Below are positions 35,782 to 43,766 of a stretch of DNA of 64,000 bases, piece by piece. This DNA is from Deltaproteobacteria bacterium (GTDB taxonomy: Bacteria > Myxococcota_A > Polyangia > GCA-2747355 > JADLHG01), in the NCBI GenBank assembly GCA_020848905.1, contig JADLHG010000056.1:62001-126000 (forward strand), written 5' to 3'. The notes beneath the pieces were generated by a model. That model saw only the letters and a program-made list of their open reading frames with translations. It was not told the origin of the DNA and made no database searches. The first letter of the stretch is position 1. Each line of letters starts with the position of its first letter. The translations under genes were made by a program, and so were the position numbers.

Positions 35782-36627
35782 ATGGCCACCCCCACGGACC
35801 AGGAACTCGTCGCCGCGGCCCAGGCGGGAGACCGCGTGGCCCTCGAGCGGCTGCTCGAACGGCACCAGGGACAGATCTACCGCTTTGGCCTGAAGATGTG
35901 TCGCCACCCCGAGGACGCCAAGGACGTGGTGCAGGAGACGCTCTTCGCGGTGGCGCGGGGAGTGGGCAACTTCCGTGGAGCCTCGTCGGTTTCCACCTGG
36001 CTCTACAGCATCGCCCGCAGCTTTTGCATCAAGCAGCGGCGCAGGAGCAAGTTTGCGCCCGACGAGGAGCGCTCGCTCGAGCGGGCCATCGAAGGGCGGG
36101 AGCCGCTCCCGGCCGACTCCGCGGAGCTGGCCGACGAGCAACTCGCGACCCTCGAGCTGCAGCAGGCCCTGGACGACGCGATAGGCCGCCTGGAACCGAT
36201 GTATCGCGAGGTGCTGGTCCTGCGCGACGTCCAGGGCCTCACGGCTCCCGAGGTGGCAGAGGTGATGGGCCTCTCCGTGGACGCCGTGAAGAGTCGCCTG
36301 CACCGGGCGCGGCTGGCGGTGCGGGAGCGACTCGTTCCGCTGCTGCAGGGCCCGCCGCTTGCCACCGAGGAGCGAGGGCCGGCCGAGGGGTGTCCCGACG
36401 TGCTGCTCCTCTTTTCGCGGCACCAGGAGGGGGAGATCAGCGCCGAGCTCTGCGGCGAGCTGGAGCGACACCTTGCAGGCTGCCCGCGGTGTCGCGCGGC
36501 CTGCGACACGCTGCGCCAGACCCTGGCGCTCTGCCGCACGGCCCCGGCGGGAGAGATGCCGGAGGAGGCGCGGCGGTCGGTCCAGACGGCGATCGACGGC
36601 TTTTGGGCGGCCAGGGAAGGGCGCTGA
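35782..36627 (+). CDS. ECF sigma factor with C-terminal zinc-binding anti-sigma-like domain
   Basis: The product is 281 residues. Sigma region 2 (about residues 8-85: 'HPEDAKDVVQETLFAVAR', 'STWLYSIARSFC') and region 4 (about 127-183: 'VLVLRDVQGLTAPEVAEVMG', 'VKSRLHRAR') are complete. After a linker, residues about 203-255 form a zf-HC2/ZAS-like module with H230-x3-C234-x2-C237. ZAS domains usually sit on a separate anti-sigma factor; here the sensor may act in cis. A TATCCC -10-like site lies 7 nt before the ATG. The regulated genes are not visible; the following operon is a candidate. Confidence 0.9.
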   Translation: MATPTDQELVAAAQAGDRVALERLLERHQGQIYRFGLKMCRHPEDAKDVVQETLFAVARGVGNFRGASSVSTWLYSIARSFCIKQRRRSKFAPDEERSLERAIEGREPLPADSAELADEQLATLELQQALDDAIGRLEPMYREVLVLRDVQGLTAPEVAEVMGLSVDAVKSRLHRARLAVRERLVPLLQGPPLATEERGPAEGCPDVLLLFSRHQEGEISAELCGELERHLAGCPRCRAACDTLRQTLALCRTAPAGEMPEEARRSVQTAIDGFWAAREGR

Positions 36628-36710
36628 ATCCTTTTTGCCCGGCCCGGCTCCAAGCAAAGGTAGCGGCCGCGTGCCGCCCCGACACCAGACGAACGCCAGG
36701 GACGTACTCC

Positions 36711-36884
36711 ATGGATGGATATCTCGGATTGATCATCTTTGCGGCCGTGTGGTTCGGCCTGCAAATCTTCGTTCTGCCGCGGCTGGGAGTGCCCACTTGA
36801 GCCGTACCTGATCCGCGCCGGTCGGCGCGGCAGACGGCGGGCAAGGCCGACTCGAACGATCCGCAGGGAGGGAGCTGCTCATGA
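36711..36884 (+). CDS. candidate selenoprotein: 57-residue one-TM protein with in-frame TGA (Sec30)
   Basis: ATG 36711 opens a 29-codon hydrophobic protein (one TM helix, about residues 4-22) ending 'LPRLGVPT' at TGA 36798. The frame stays open past this TGA for 27 more codons and ends 'GGSCS' at a TGA (36882-36884), overlapping the next gene's ATG as ATGA. A perfect 7-bp hairpin with a GGTC loop (36813-36830) follows the first TGA at the distance seen in bacterial SECIS elements. If read as Sec, the product has U30 and a Cys near the end that could form a selenylsulfide. Without Sec insertion the product is 36711-36800 only. Neighbours DUF302 and rhodanese fit a sulfur/selenium redox theme. 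Confidence 0.55.
36813..36830 (+). promoter_or_regulatory. SECIS-like hairpin (GGTC loop) after in-frame TGA
   Basis: CCGCGCC (36813-36819) pairs perfectly with GGCGCGG (36824-36830) around the tetraloop GGTC (36820-36823). The first loop G is 20 nt past the end of the TGA at 36798-36800. The E. coli fdhF SECIS loop also presents GGUC at a similar distance. Chance hairpins are common in high-GC DNA, so this is suggestive, not proof. Confidence 0.5.
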
Positions 36885-37273
36885 AGAACGTTGGAATGCA
36901 CAAGGAACTGCGCTGCACCTACGACGAGGCGCTCACGCGCGTGACCGAGGCGCTCAAGACCGAGGGGTTCGGCGTCCTCACGGAGATCGACGTCAAGGAG
37001 ACCCTGAAGAAGAAGATCGACGTCGACTTCCGTCGCTACAAGATTCTCGGTGCCTGCAACCCGCCCTTCGCGCACCGGGCGCTCCAGACGGACCTGCAGG
37101 CCGGGCTCCTGATGCCGTGCAACGTGGTGGTCTACGAGAACGACGAGCAGCGGGCGACGGTGATGGCCGTGGATCCGATGCAGACGATCGCCATGGCCGG
37201 CAAGCCGGAGCTGACCGAGCTGGCGACGGAGGTGCGCGCGAAGCTGGAGCGGGCCCTCGGGCGCCTGGAGTAG
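36881..37273 (+). CDS. DUF302 domain protein
   Basis: The product is 130 residues. 'YDEALTRVTEALKTEGFGVLTEIDV', read in shorter parts, and 'YKILGACNPPFAHRAL' are the typical DUF302 features, including the conserved Cys in GACNP; 'GLLMPCNVVVYE' gives a second Cys. The family is small, often linked to sulfur or redox genes, with unknown activity. GGGAGGGAG precedes the ATG, which overlaps the readthrough end of the candidate selenoprotein by 4 nt, and the rhodanese gene follows after 3 nt. Confidence 0.88.
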   Translation: MKNVGMHKELRCTYDEALTRVTEALKTEGFGVLTEIDVKETLKKKIDVDFRRYKILGACNPPFAHRALQTDLQAGLLMPCNVVVYENDEQRATVMAVDPMQTIAMAGKPELTELATEVRAKLERALGRLE

Positions 37274-37276
37274 ACC

Positions 37277-37624
37277 GTGTGGCCGAAGATCGCGGTGGTC
37301 GCGGTGGCCATCCTAGCCGTCGGGTTGATCATGTTCTTTCGTAGAGGATCTGGTCTGTCGAGTGAAGACGCGCGGGCCCTCGTCTCCAAGGGCGCTCGCC
37401 TGCTGGACGTGAGATCGCGCGAGGAGTTCGCCGGCGGGCACCTGCCCGGGGCGGTGAACATCCCCGTGCAGGAGCTGGCCTCGCGGGTGAAAGAGGTCGG
37501 AGCCGCGCATCAGCCGGTGGTGGTCTACTGCGCCGCCGGCATGCGCAGCGCGCGGGCTGCCGGCATCCTGCGCGGCGCCGGGTTCACGGCGGTTCACGAC
37601 CTCGGCGCGATGAGCCGCTGGTGA
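37277..37624 (+). CDS. membrane-anchored rhodanese-like protein
   Basis: The product is 115 residues from GTG 37277. A single N-terminal TM helix ('IAVVAVAILAVGLIMFF') anchors a rhodanese domain with 'LLDVRSREEFAGGHLPGAVN' and the active-site loop 'YCAAGMRSA' (persulfide-forming Cys). It would carry sulfane sulfur, or selenium, at the membrane face. Third gene of the short operon with the candidate selenoprotein and DUF302; the three probably cooperate. Confidence 0.9.
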   Translation: MWPKIAVVAVAILAVGLIMFFRRGSGLSSEDARALVSKGARLLDVRSREEFAGGHLPGAVNIPVQELASRVKEVGAAHQPVVVYCAAGMRSARAAGILRGAGFTAVHDLGAMSRW

Positions 37625-37656
37625 GGACGATGTTGGTCCCTGCCGGGGGGACCCCC

Positions 37657-37684
37657 TTGTCACGGATGAGGTCGTGACTATAGT
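37657..37684 (+). promoter_or_regulatory. promoter before the metal-efflux locus, leaderless type
   Basis: TTGTCA (37657-37662), a 16-nt spacer and TATAGT (37679-37684), the best -10 in the window, lies 7 nt before GTG 37692. No Shine-Dalgarno site lies between. Confidence 0.6.
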
Positions 37685-37691
37685 TCGTACC

Positions 37692-38024
37692 GTGCAGCGG
37701 CGTTTCGCCCGAGAGCAGGAAGTGCTGGCGAGAGTTCGAGCCAACTCCCGCGCCGGGCTCGTCGGCTGGCTTGTTCTCGTGGCTGCCCTGTTCGCGCTCC
37801 TCGGCCCCGGCCACGTTCCCTCCGGCGGGGAGGGGCCCCGACACGCGGCGCCCTTGACGGCTACCGACGGCGACGCCCCCGAGACGGACGATCTTCTGCC
37901 CCCCAGCACCCATTCGGCAGCCACCGCGCTGCTCGATGAGCGGGAGGCTCCGGCCCCCATTGCCGGGTCGGCGCGGCACGCCCATCAGCGCGCGCTCGAA
38001 CGGCCGCCCCGCCAGTTCAGCTAA
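37692..38024 (+). CDS. small hypothetical protein with one TM helix, ahead of CzcCBA-like genes
   Basis: The product is 110 residues if GTG 37692 is used (an in-frame GTG at 37674 is upstream of the -10 box). After a basic N-terminus there is one TM helix ('LVGWLVLVAALFALL', about residues 23-38), then a Pro/Ala/His-containing tail ('SARHAHQRALERPP') that could sit in the periplasm. Small periplasmic metal-binding or sensor-like proteins often precede RND metal pumps, but this one is not recognised. It lies 166 nt before the TolC-like gene. Confidence 0.5.
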   Translation: MQRRFAREQEVLARVRANSRAGLVGWLVLVAALFALLGPGHVPSGGEGPRHAAPLTATDGDAPETDDLLPPSTHSAATALLDEREAPAPIAGSARHAHQRALERPPRQFS

Positions 38025-38190
38025 CCCAGACACCGATACTCCGACAGCTTCGCGGGCGCGCGCTCGGTCACCCGAGCGCTCCGCCAGCGCACCGACGACT
38101 CGCCAACGCCCAGGTCGCAGGTGCCGGCGTCGCTGGCAATCCCAGTACGAGCGGCGTCGTCTGGACGGCGGCGCGAGGTTTGGACTGCGA

Positions 38191-39420
38191 ATGACGAGAG
38201 CTGGGCCCCTTCTCCTTGGGCTGGTCATCGGCACAACGTCGGCGCGCGCCGAGCAGCTGAGCCTGCGGCGGGCGCTCGAGTACGCCGCGGAGTCCGCTCC
38301 CGAGGTGCGGCTCGCGGCTCGCCTCGAGGCAGAGGCGCGCGCGACGCGCGTGGGAGCGGGGCTTATCACCCCTGTCAATCCGCGCGCGAACTTCGACGTC
38401 CGCCCCTCCCGTGAGACCTCCGGGCGGGCCCTGGGCTTTGCCGGAGGACTCGAGCTTGCCTTCGACGTGAGCGGGGCCCCGGCGCTGCGGGTGAAGGAGG
38501 CCGCCGGCCGCCTGGCGGTGGCGCGCCAGGGCGTCGGTGCGGCCCGTCTCGCGGCACGGCACCGGGCCTACCGGGCCTACGCGGCGCAGCAGCTTGCCAG
38601 GCTGAGGCTCGTCGAGCTCGGACGGGCGGAGGCCATTGCGCGACGCGTGCTCGCGGCGACCGAGAAGCGCGTGGCGGCAGGCGCCTCCGGCGACACGGAC
38701 ACCACCTCGGCACGGGTAGGTCTCGCCAAGCTGCGAGCGGAGCAGATACGTGCGCAGGCAGCGCTCGTGGGGCGACGCATGGCCCTGCTCGATGCTCTCG
38801 GATCTCCCCCCGAGGCCTATCTCGAGCTCTCCACGCCGTGCGACGAAACGGCGCTTCCGGCGACCCCGGGCCTTGGCAGGTCGCGCGAGCTTGCCATCTC
38901 GAGACGGGGCGAGCTCGCCGAGCTGCGCGCGCGCGTGGCGCTGGCAGACGTGACTCTGCAGCGATTGCGCCGGGAGGTGGTGCCGCGAGTCGGCGTGTAC
39001 GGCGGGGTGGATGCATCGCCTGCCTCGCCGGTCTTCGGGGTCGTGGGCCTGTCAGTAGAGCTCCCCTTGTTGCAGCGCAACCAGGGCCCGCTGGCCGTGG
39101 GGCGCGAGGTGGCCGAGACCGAGCGGACGCGTCTCGAGCTGGCGCGCCAACGCGTTCTTCGAGAGGTCGTGGGGGCCCACAGAGCCTACGACCTCGCTCG
39201 CGAGCAGCTCCGGCGGATCTCGGCCGAGGCTCTCCCCGCGGCCGACGAGCGGCTCCGGCTCGTGGAGCTGGGCTGGCAAGCCGGACGCTTCGACATCTTC
39301 AGATTGACCGCGGCGGCGGCCGACGCTGCGGAGCTCCACCTGGCCCGAGTCGACGCGCTCGAGGCCTGTTGGCAGGCCTGGGTGGGGCTGCTCGAGGCCA
39401 CGGGAGCGGAAGGACCATGA
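38191..39420 (+). CDS. TolC-family outer-membrane channel (CzcC/CusC-like)
   Basis: The product is 409 residues. Signal peptide 'MTRAGPLLLGLVIGTTSARA', then two long-helix repeats typical of OEP/TolC proteins: residues about 22-200 ('LSLRRALEYAAESAPEVRLAARL' pattern) and about 225-400 ('QARLVELGWQAGRFDIFRL'-type end). It forms the outer-membrane exit duct of the tripartite pump encoded by the next two genes. Its stop overlaps the start of the adaptor gene by 4 nt (ATGA, 39417-39420). Confidence 0.87.
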   Translation: MTRAGPLLLGLVIGTTSARAEQLSLRRALEYAAESAPEVRLAARLEAEARATRVGAGLITPVNPRANFDVRPSRETSGRALGFAGGLELAFDVSGAPALRVKEAAGRLAVARQGVGAARLAARHRAYRAYAAQQLARLRLVELGRAEAIARRVLAATEKRVAAGASGDTDTTSARVGLAKLRAEQIRAQAALVGRRMALLDALGSPPEAYLELSTPCDETALPATPGLGRSRELAISRRGELAELRARVALADVTLQRLRREVVPRVGVYGGVDASPASPVFGVVGLSVELPLLQRNQGPLAVGREVAETERTRLELARQRVLREVVGAHRAYDLAREQLRRISAEALPAADERLRLVELGWQAGRFDIFRLTAAAADAAELHLARVDALEACWQAWVGLLEATGAEGP

Positions 39421-40634
39421 GCGAAAATGCCGCAACGGAGGTTCTAGAATCAGAGATCCATTTGTCCCTGCCCGCGCGAGGTCCCCGTCGGCGACTGCCG
39501 ATGATCCTCCTCGGAGCCGTTGGGCTAGCGATCTTGGGCGGGGGCGCCGCCTGGCTGCTCCGGTCGGAGGAGCCGCACCCGACGAGCGGTGGCGCGGGAG
39601 GCGATCTGCCCCAGCCGAGCGGAAAAGGGTTCCGGCTGAGCGCGGCCTTTGCGCGACGGATTGGCCTTGCCTCGGAGCCCGCTGCGCTTCGCAGCTTTCG
39701 GCCGGTCGTGCAGCTCGTGGGTACCGTGGCGACGGATCCGCGGCGCGTGGCGGTGGTCGGCTCGCGCATCGCGGCCAGGGTGAGGCGCGTCTACAAGGTG
39801 CTTGGCGACCCCGTGCGAAAGGAGGAGGTGCTGGCGGACCTCGACAGCGCGGAGCTCGCACGAGCCCAGGCGGACCTGCTCAAGGCCAAGGCGCGCGAAG
39901 TTGCGGCCGAGGCGGAGGCGCAGCGCGCGGCGAGCCTCGCCGCGGAACGGGTGGGCTCTCGCCGGGAGGCGGAACAGGCGAAGGCCCAGGCGGCGGTGGC
40001 TCGAGCGGAGCGCGAGGCGGCCGAGCAGTCGATGCGGGCCCTCGGAGGCGACCGCGGGACTCCGCTCGGTCTGCTCAGGCTGCGGAGTCCCATCGCCGGG
40101 AGGGTGATCGAGGCGAAGCTCGCACGGGGGCAGGCAGTGGAGCCCTCGCACGCCGCGTACGTGGTCGCGGACCTGTCGTCCCTCTGGGTCGAGCTGAAGG
40201 TCTTCGAGCGGGACCTAGCGACGGTGCGGATGGGAGACCCGGTCGAGGTCGTCCCCGCGAGTCACGGCGGCCACGCGGTGCGGGGGGTCGTGGCGCACGT
40301 GGGTTACGTGCTGGACGTGGCGACGCGGAGTGCGACGGTCCGCGTGGAGATCCGGAACCCCGATGGACAGCTTCGCCCAGGGCAGTCGGTCAAGGCCGAG
40401 CTGCTCGCGGACGGGTCGCGGGTGGCGACTCTCGCCGTCCCCCGAGGGGCGGTCACTGTCGTGGATGGTGTGCCGCACGTCTTCGTCATGGCGGAGCCTG
40501 ACCTCGTCGAACCTCGTCCTCTGACGCTCGGTCCGCACGACCGTAGCTACGTGGCAGTGCGTGCGGGTCTCAAGGCGGGTGAGCGGGTCGTCACGGGCGG
40601 CCTCTTCGCCATCAAATCCGAGATCTACAGGTAG
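39417..40634 (+). CDS. RND efflux periplasmic adaptor (CzcB/CusB-like)
   Basis: The product is 405 residues. N-terminal TM anchor ('MILLGAVGLAILGGGAAWLL', about residues 26-45), followed by an HlyD/MFP structure: lipoyl-like half-motifs around an alpha-helical hairpin ('ARAQADLLKAKAREVAAEAE', about 145-205), then 'LRLRSPIAGRVIEAKLARGQ' and a beta-barrel ('LWVELKVFERDLATVRMGDP'). It links the inner-membrane pump to the outer-membrane channel. No Met-rich metal-binding leader like CusB is seen. Confidence 0.9.
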   Translation: MSENAATEVLESEIHLSLPARGPRRRLPMILLGAVGLAILGGGAAWLLRSEEPHPTSGGAGGDLPQPSGKGFRLSAAFARRIGLASEPAALRSFRPVVQLVGTVATDPRRVAVVGSRIAARVRRVYKVLGDPVRKEEVLADLDSAELARAQADLLKAKAREVAAEAEAQRAASLAAERVGSRREAEQAKAQAAVARAEREAAEQSMRALGGDRGTPLGLLRLRSPIAGRVIEAKLARGQAVEPSHAAYVVADLSSLWVELKVFERDLATVRMGDPVEVVPASHGGHAVRGVVAHVGYVLDVATRSATVRVEIRNPDGQLRPGQSVKAELLADGSRVATLAVPRGAVTVVDGVPHVFVMAEPDLVEPRPLTLGPHDRSYVAVRAGLKAGERVVTGGLFAIKSEIYR

Positions 40635-40637
40635 GCC

Positions 40638-43600
40638 ATGTTCGCTCGACTGGTCCAGGGATCCGCACGGCACCCCTATCTGGTTGGAGGGGCGACGCTC
40701 CTGCTGCTCGCGGGAGGCACCTTCGCCGCGCTGCGCCTGCCCATCGACGCGGTCCCGGACGTCTCGACCGTGCAGGTCTCCGTGCTGACGGAGGCGGCGG
40801 GACTCTCGCCCCCCGAGGTCGAGCAATCGGTGACCTTTCCCATCGAGACGGCGCTCAACGGCGTGCCGGGGCTCGTCGAGCTGCGCTCCGTCTCGCGTCC
40901 CGGCCTTTCCGCCGTGACAGCCGTCTTCCGGGACGGCACGAACGTCTGGTTTGCGCGCCAGCTCGTGCTCGAGAGGCTTCGAGAGACGCAGGAGACGCTT
41001 CCCCCCGGGGCGTCGGTGCCCCAGCTCGCCCCGGTTTCGACCGGCCTGGGCGAGATCTTCCAGTTCGTGGTGCGTTCGCCCCTCCATTCGCCCAGGCAGC
41101 TTCGGACGACGCTCGAGTGGGAGATCGTACCGAAGCTGCGGGCCGTGCCCGGGGTCATCGAGGTCAACGCGATGGGCGGTGACCTCAAGCAGTACGAGGT
41201 GCGCCTCGATCACTCGCGCCTCTTTGCGCACCACCTGACGATCGGCGAGGTCCGGCGGGCCCTCAGCTCCGCAAATTTGAACGCGGGTGGCGGCTACGTC
41301 GAGCGGGGGAGCGAGACCCTGGTCATCCGTGGGCTCGGACGCCTGGCCAACGAGAGCGACGTGGGCAAAGCCGTGGTGAAGAGCGAGCCCGGGCGCCCTC
41401 CCGTGCTCGTCAGGCACCTCGGCGAGGTGCGCGTCGGGGCGGCGCTACGTCACGGCGTGGTCACTCGCGACGGGGAGGGCGAGGTGGTGACCGGTGTCGT
41501 GATGATGCTCCTCGGGGCGAATAGCCGAGAGGTGGTCACTCGGGTGAAGCAGAAGCTGGCCGAGGTGCAGCGCGAGCTGCCGCGTGGCGTGATGATCGAT
41601 ACGGTCTACGACCGCGCCGACTTCATCGGACGCACTCTGGGCACCGTGATGCGTAACCTCGTGGAGGGTGCACTGGTCGTCGGGGTCGTGCTCTGGCTCT
41701 TGCTCGGGACCCTCCGCGGGGCGCTGGTGGTGGTCCTGGGCATCCCGGCCTCGATGACCTTCGCCTTGGCGGGGATGCACCTCTTCGGGGTGACGGGAGA
41801 CCTCATGAGCCTCGGGGCGATCGACTTCGGCTTCCTCGTCGACGGGCCGATCGTGGTGCTCGAGGCGCTCGTTGGCATCCTGGCGGGGCGCAAGCTCTCG
41901 CGCGAGCTGTGCGCCGACGCGTACGGGGCCGCGACGGCGCGGGTGATTCGGCCTGTGGTGCTCTCCGTGGCGATCATCATGCTCGTCTACCTGCCGCTGC
42001 TCCTCCTCGAGGGAGTCGAGGGGAAGATGTTCCGCCCCATGGCCGTGACGATGGCCAGCGCGCTCTTCGGGGCGGTGGTCTACTGCGTGCTCTTCTTCCC
42101 CGGGCTTCTGGTCTTGCTGGTCCCGCCTCCGAAACGACATGGGCCGGCCTGGCTCGGCTGGCTCGACCGCTGCTACGCGGCGTGGTTGCCGGGGCTTTTG
42201 CGCCACCGCTGGGGGCTCGCGGCTGCGGGGGCCTCCTGCACTACGGTCGCGGTCGCCGCCGTCGCCGCCCTGGGCGCCGACTTCGTGCCACGCATCGACG
42301 AGGGGGACGCCGTGGTGACGATTCGTCGCGCCCCCTCCATCAATCTCACGCAGGCCCGCGAGCTCGACCTGGCGACCGAGCGCGTGCTGAAGCGATTTCC
42401 CGAGGTGCGGACCACGATCGGCATGACCGGACGCGCGGAGATCGCCTACGACCCCGTGGGCTACGACAACACCGACATGCTCGTGAAGCTGCGCCCGAAG
42501 GCGGAATGGCGCACGGCGCGCGACCTGGACGGGCTATCGGAGGTGCTCAAGCGCTCTATCGAGGCGGAGGTGCCTGGGACCTTCGTCTCGGTCTCGCAGC
42601 CGATCGAGGACCGCACGAACGAGCTCCTGAGCGGGTCGCGGGCGGACGTGGCGATTCAGCTCTTCGGCCCCGACCTGCTCTCGCTGAAACAGCTCGCGGA
42701 GCGGGTGGGTGCCGTGGCGCGACGCGTCCCGGGGGCGGGGGACGTGCGCGTAGAGCGCCTTCTGGGACTGCCGAGCCTCGTCGTGCACCCGGATCGCGCT
42801 CGCCTGGCCCAGCACGGGGTCAAGGTGGAAGACCTCTTCGCCACCGTGGAGGCGGCGCGCGTGGGCCTCAAGGTGGGCTCGATCTACGAGGGACAGCGGC
42901 GCTTCGATCTGCGGCTGCTCACGCCCGTCGGGTCGCGGCCCGAAGATCTGGCCGCGCTGCCCATCGAGGCCGCGGACGGTCGGCCGATTCCTCTCGGGGA
43001 GGTGGCCCGGCTCGAGGAGACCGACGGGCCGGCGCAGGTGCGGCGCGAGAACCTCGAGCGGACGGTGCGCGTGGAAGTGAACCTCCGGGGGCGCGACCTG
43101 GTTTCCTGGGTCCGAGAGGCGCAAACGACGCTCGCGCGGGAAGCGCCGCTTCCGTCGGGCTACCGCGTCACCTGGGGCGGGCAGTTCGAGAACTTCGATC
43201 GCGCGAGCCGACGGCTGGCCGGGGTAAGCGTGATCGCCGCGCTGATCATCTTCGGCATGCTCGTTGTCATCTTTGGCAACGTGCGCTACGCGCTGGCGGT
43301 CTTCGGGCTCGTCCCGCTCGCCCTCGCCGGCGGAGTCCTGGGCCTGGGCGTGCGTGGAATGACCTTCAGCATCCCCGCCGCCGTCGGCTTCATCGCCCTG
43401 GGGGGGATCGCAGTTCTGAATGGTGTGGTCACGGCGAGTGCGGTGCGCGAGCGGATTGCGGCGGGGGCCTCCCTGGCCGAGGGGGTCGCCCTCGGGGCAC
43501 GAGACACGCTTCGCGCGGTGATCACCACGGCGGCCGTCGCTGCTCTCGGTTTCTTGCCGATGGCCAGCTCGACCGGCGCCGGCTCGGAGGTCCAGCGCCC

Positions 43601-43757
43601 GCTCGCCACGGTGGTGATCTTCGGCATAGCCTTCTCTTTGCTGCTTTCCGTGACCGTCTTTCCGGGGGTGCTGCGCATCTTCCTCGAGACGAGGGATGCC
43701 CGCCCCACGGCCTCCGCGGACGCGCCACGTATTGACAGCGACGCGCCGAGGCCGTAG
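40638..43757 (+). CDS. heavy-metal efflux RND pump (CzcA-like)
   Basis: The product is 1039 residues, as usual for HME-RND pumps. Two sets of six TM helices with large periplasmic loops are visible. TM4 reads 'LGAIDFGFLVDGPIVVLE', i.e. the D...D...E proton/metal relay of CzcA/CnrA-type divalent-cation pumps rather than the CusA pattern. 'PDVSTVQVSVLTEAAGLSPPEVEQ' starts the porter domain as in CzcA. It exports divalent metals (Co/Zn/Cd-like, inferred) from periplasm or cytoplasm driven by protons. Third gene of the czcCBA-like operon. Confidence 0.92.
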   Translation: MFARLVQGSARHPYLVGGATLLLLAGGTFAALRLPIDAVPDVSTVQVSVLTEAAGLSPPEVEQSVTFPIETALNGVPGLVELRSVSRPGLSAVTAVFRDGTNVWFARQLVLERLRETQETLPPGASVPQLAPVSTGLGEIFQFVVRSPLHSPRQLRTTLEWEIVPKLRAVPGVIEVNAMGGDLKQYEVRLDHSRLFAHHLTIGEVRRALSSANLNAGGGYVERGSETLVIRGLGRLANESDVGKAVVKSEPGRPPVLVRHLGEVRVGAALRHGVVTRDGEGEVVTGVVMMLLGANSREVVTRVKQKLAEVQRELPRGVMIDTVYDRADFIGRTLGTVMRNLVEGALVVGVVLWLLLGTLRGALVVVLGIPASMTFALAGMHLFGVTGDLMSLGAIDFGFLVDGPIVVLEALVGILAGRKLSRELCADAYGAATARVIRPVVLSVAIIMLVYLPLLLLEGVEGKMFRPMAVTMASALFGAVVYCVLFFPGLLVLLVPPPKRHGPAWLGWLDRCYAAWLPGLLRHRWGLAAAGASCTTVAVAAVAALGADFVPRIDEGDAVVTIRRAPSINLTQARELDLATERVLKRFPEVRTTIGMTGRAEIAYDPVGYDNTDMLVKLRPKAEWRTARDLDGLSEVLKRSIEAEVPGTFVSVSQPIEDRTNELLSGSRADVAIQLFGPDLLSLKQLAERVGAVARRVPGAGDVRVERLLGLPSLVVHPDRARLAQHGVKVEDLFATVEAARVGLKVGSIYEGQRRFDLRLLTPVGSRPEDLAALPIEAADGRPIPLGEVARLEETDGPAQVRRENLERTVRVEVNLRGRDLVSWVREAQTTLAREAPLPSGYRVTWGGQFENFDRASRRLAGVSVIAALIIFGMLVVIFGNVRYALAVFGLVPLALAGGVLGLGVRGMTFSIPAAVGFIALGGIAVLNGVVTASAVRERIAAGASLAEGVALGARDTLRAVITTAAVAALGFLPMASSTGAGSEVQRPLATVVIFGIAFSLLLSVTVFPGVLRIFLETRDARPTASADAPRIDSDAPRP

Positions 43758-43766
43758 CCCTTGAGG

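Noticed and set aside
33672-36800. 1042-codon plus-strand open frame
   Set aside because: It is a GC-driven shadow of the M1 peptidase and ECF genes; only the final 30 codons (36711-36800) are kept as a real gene start.
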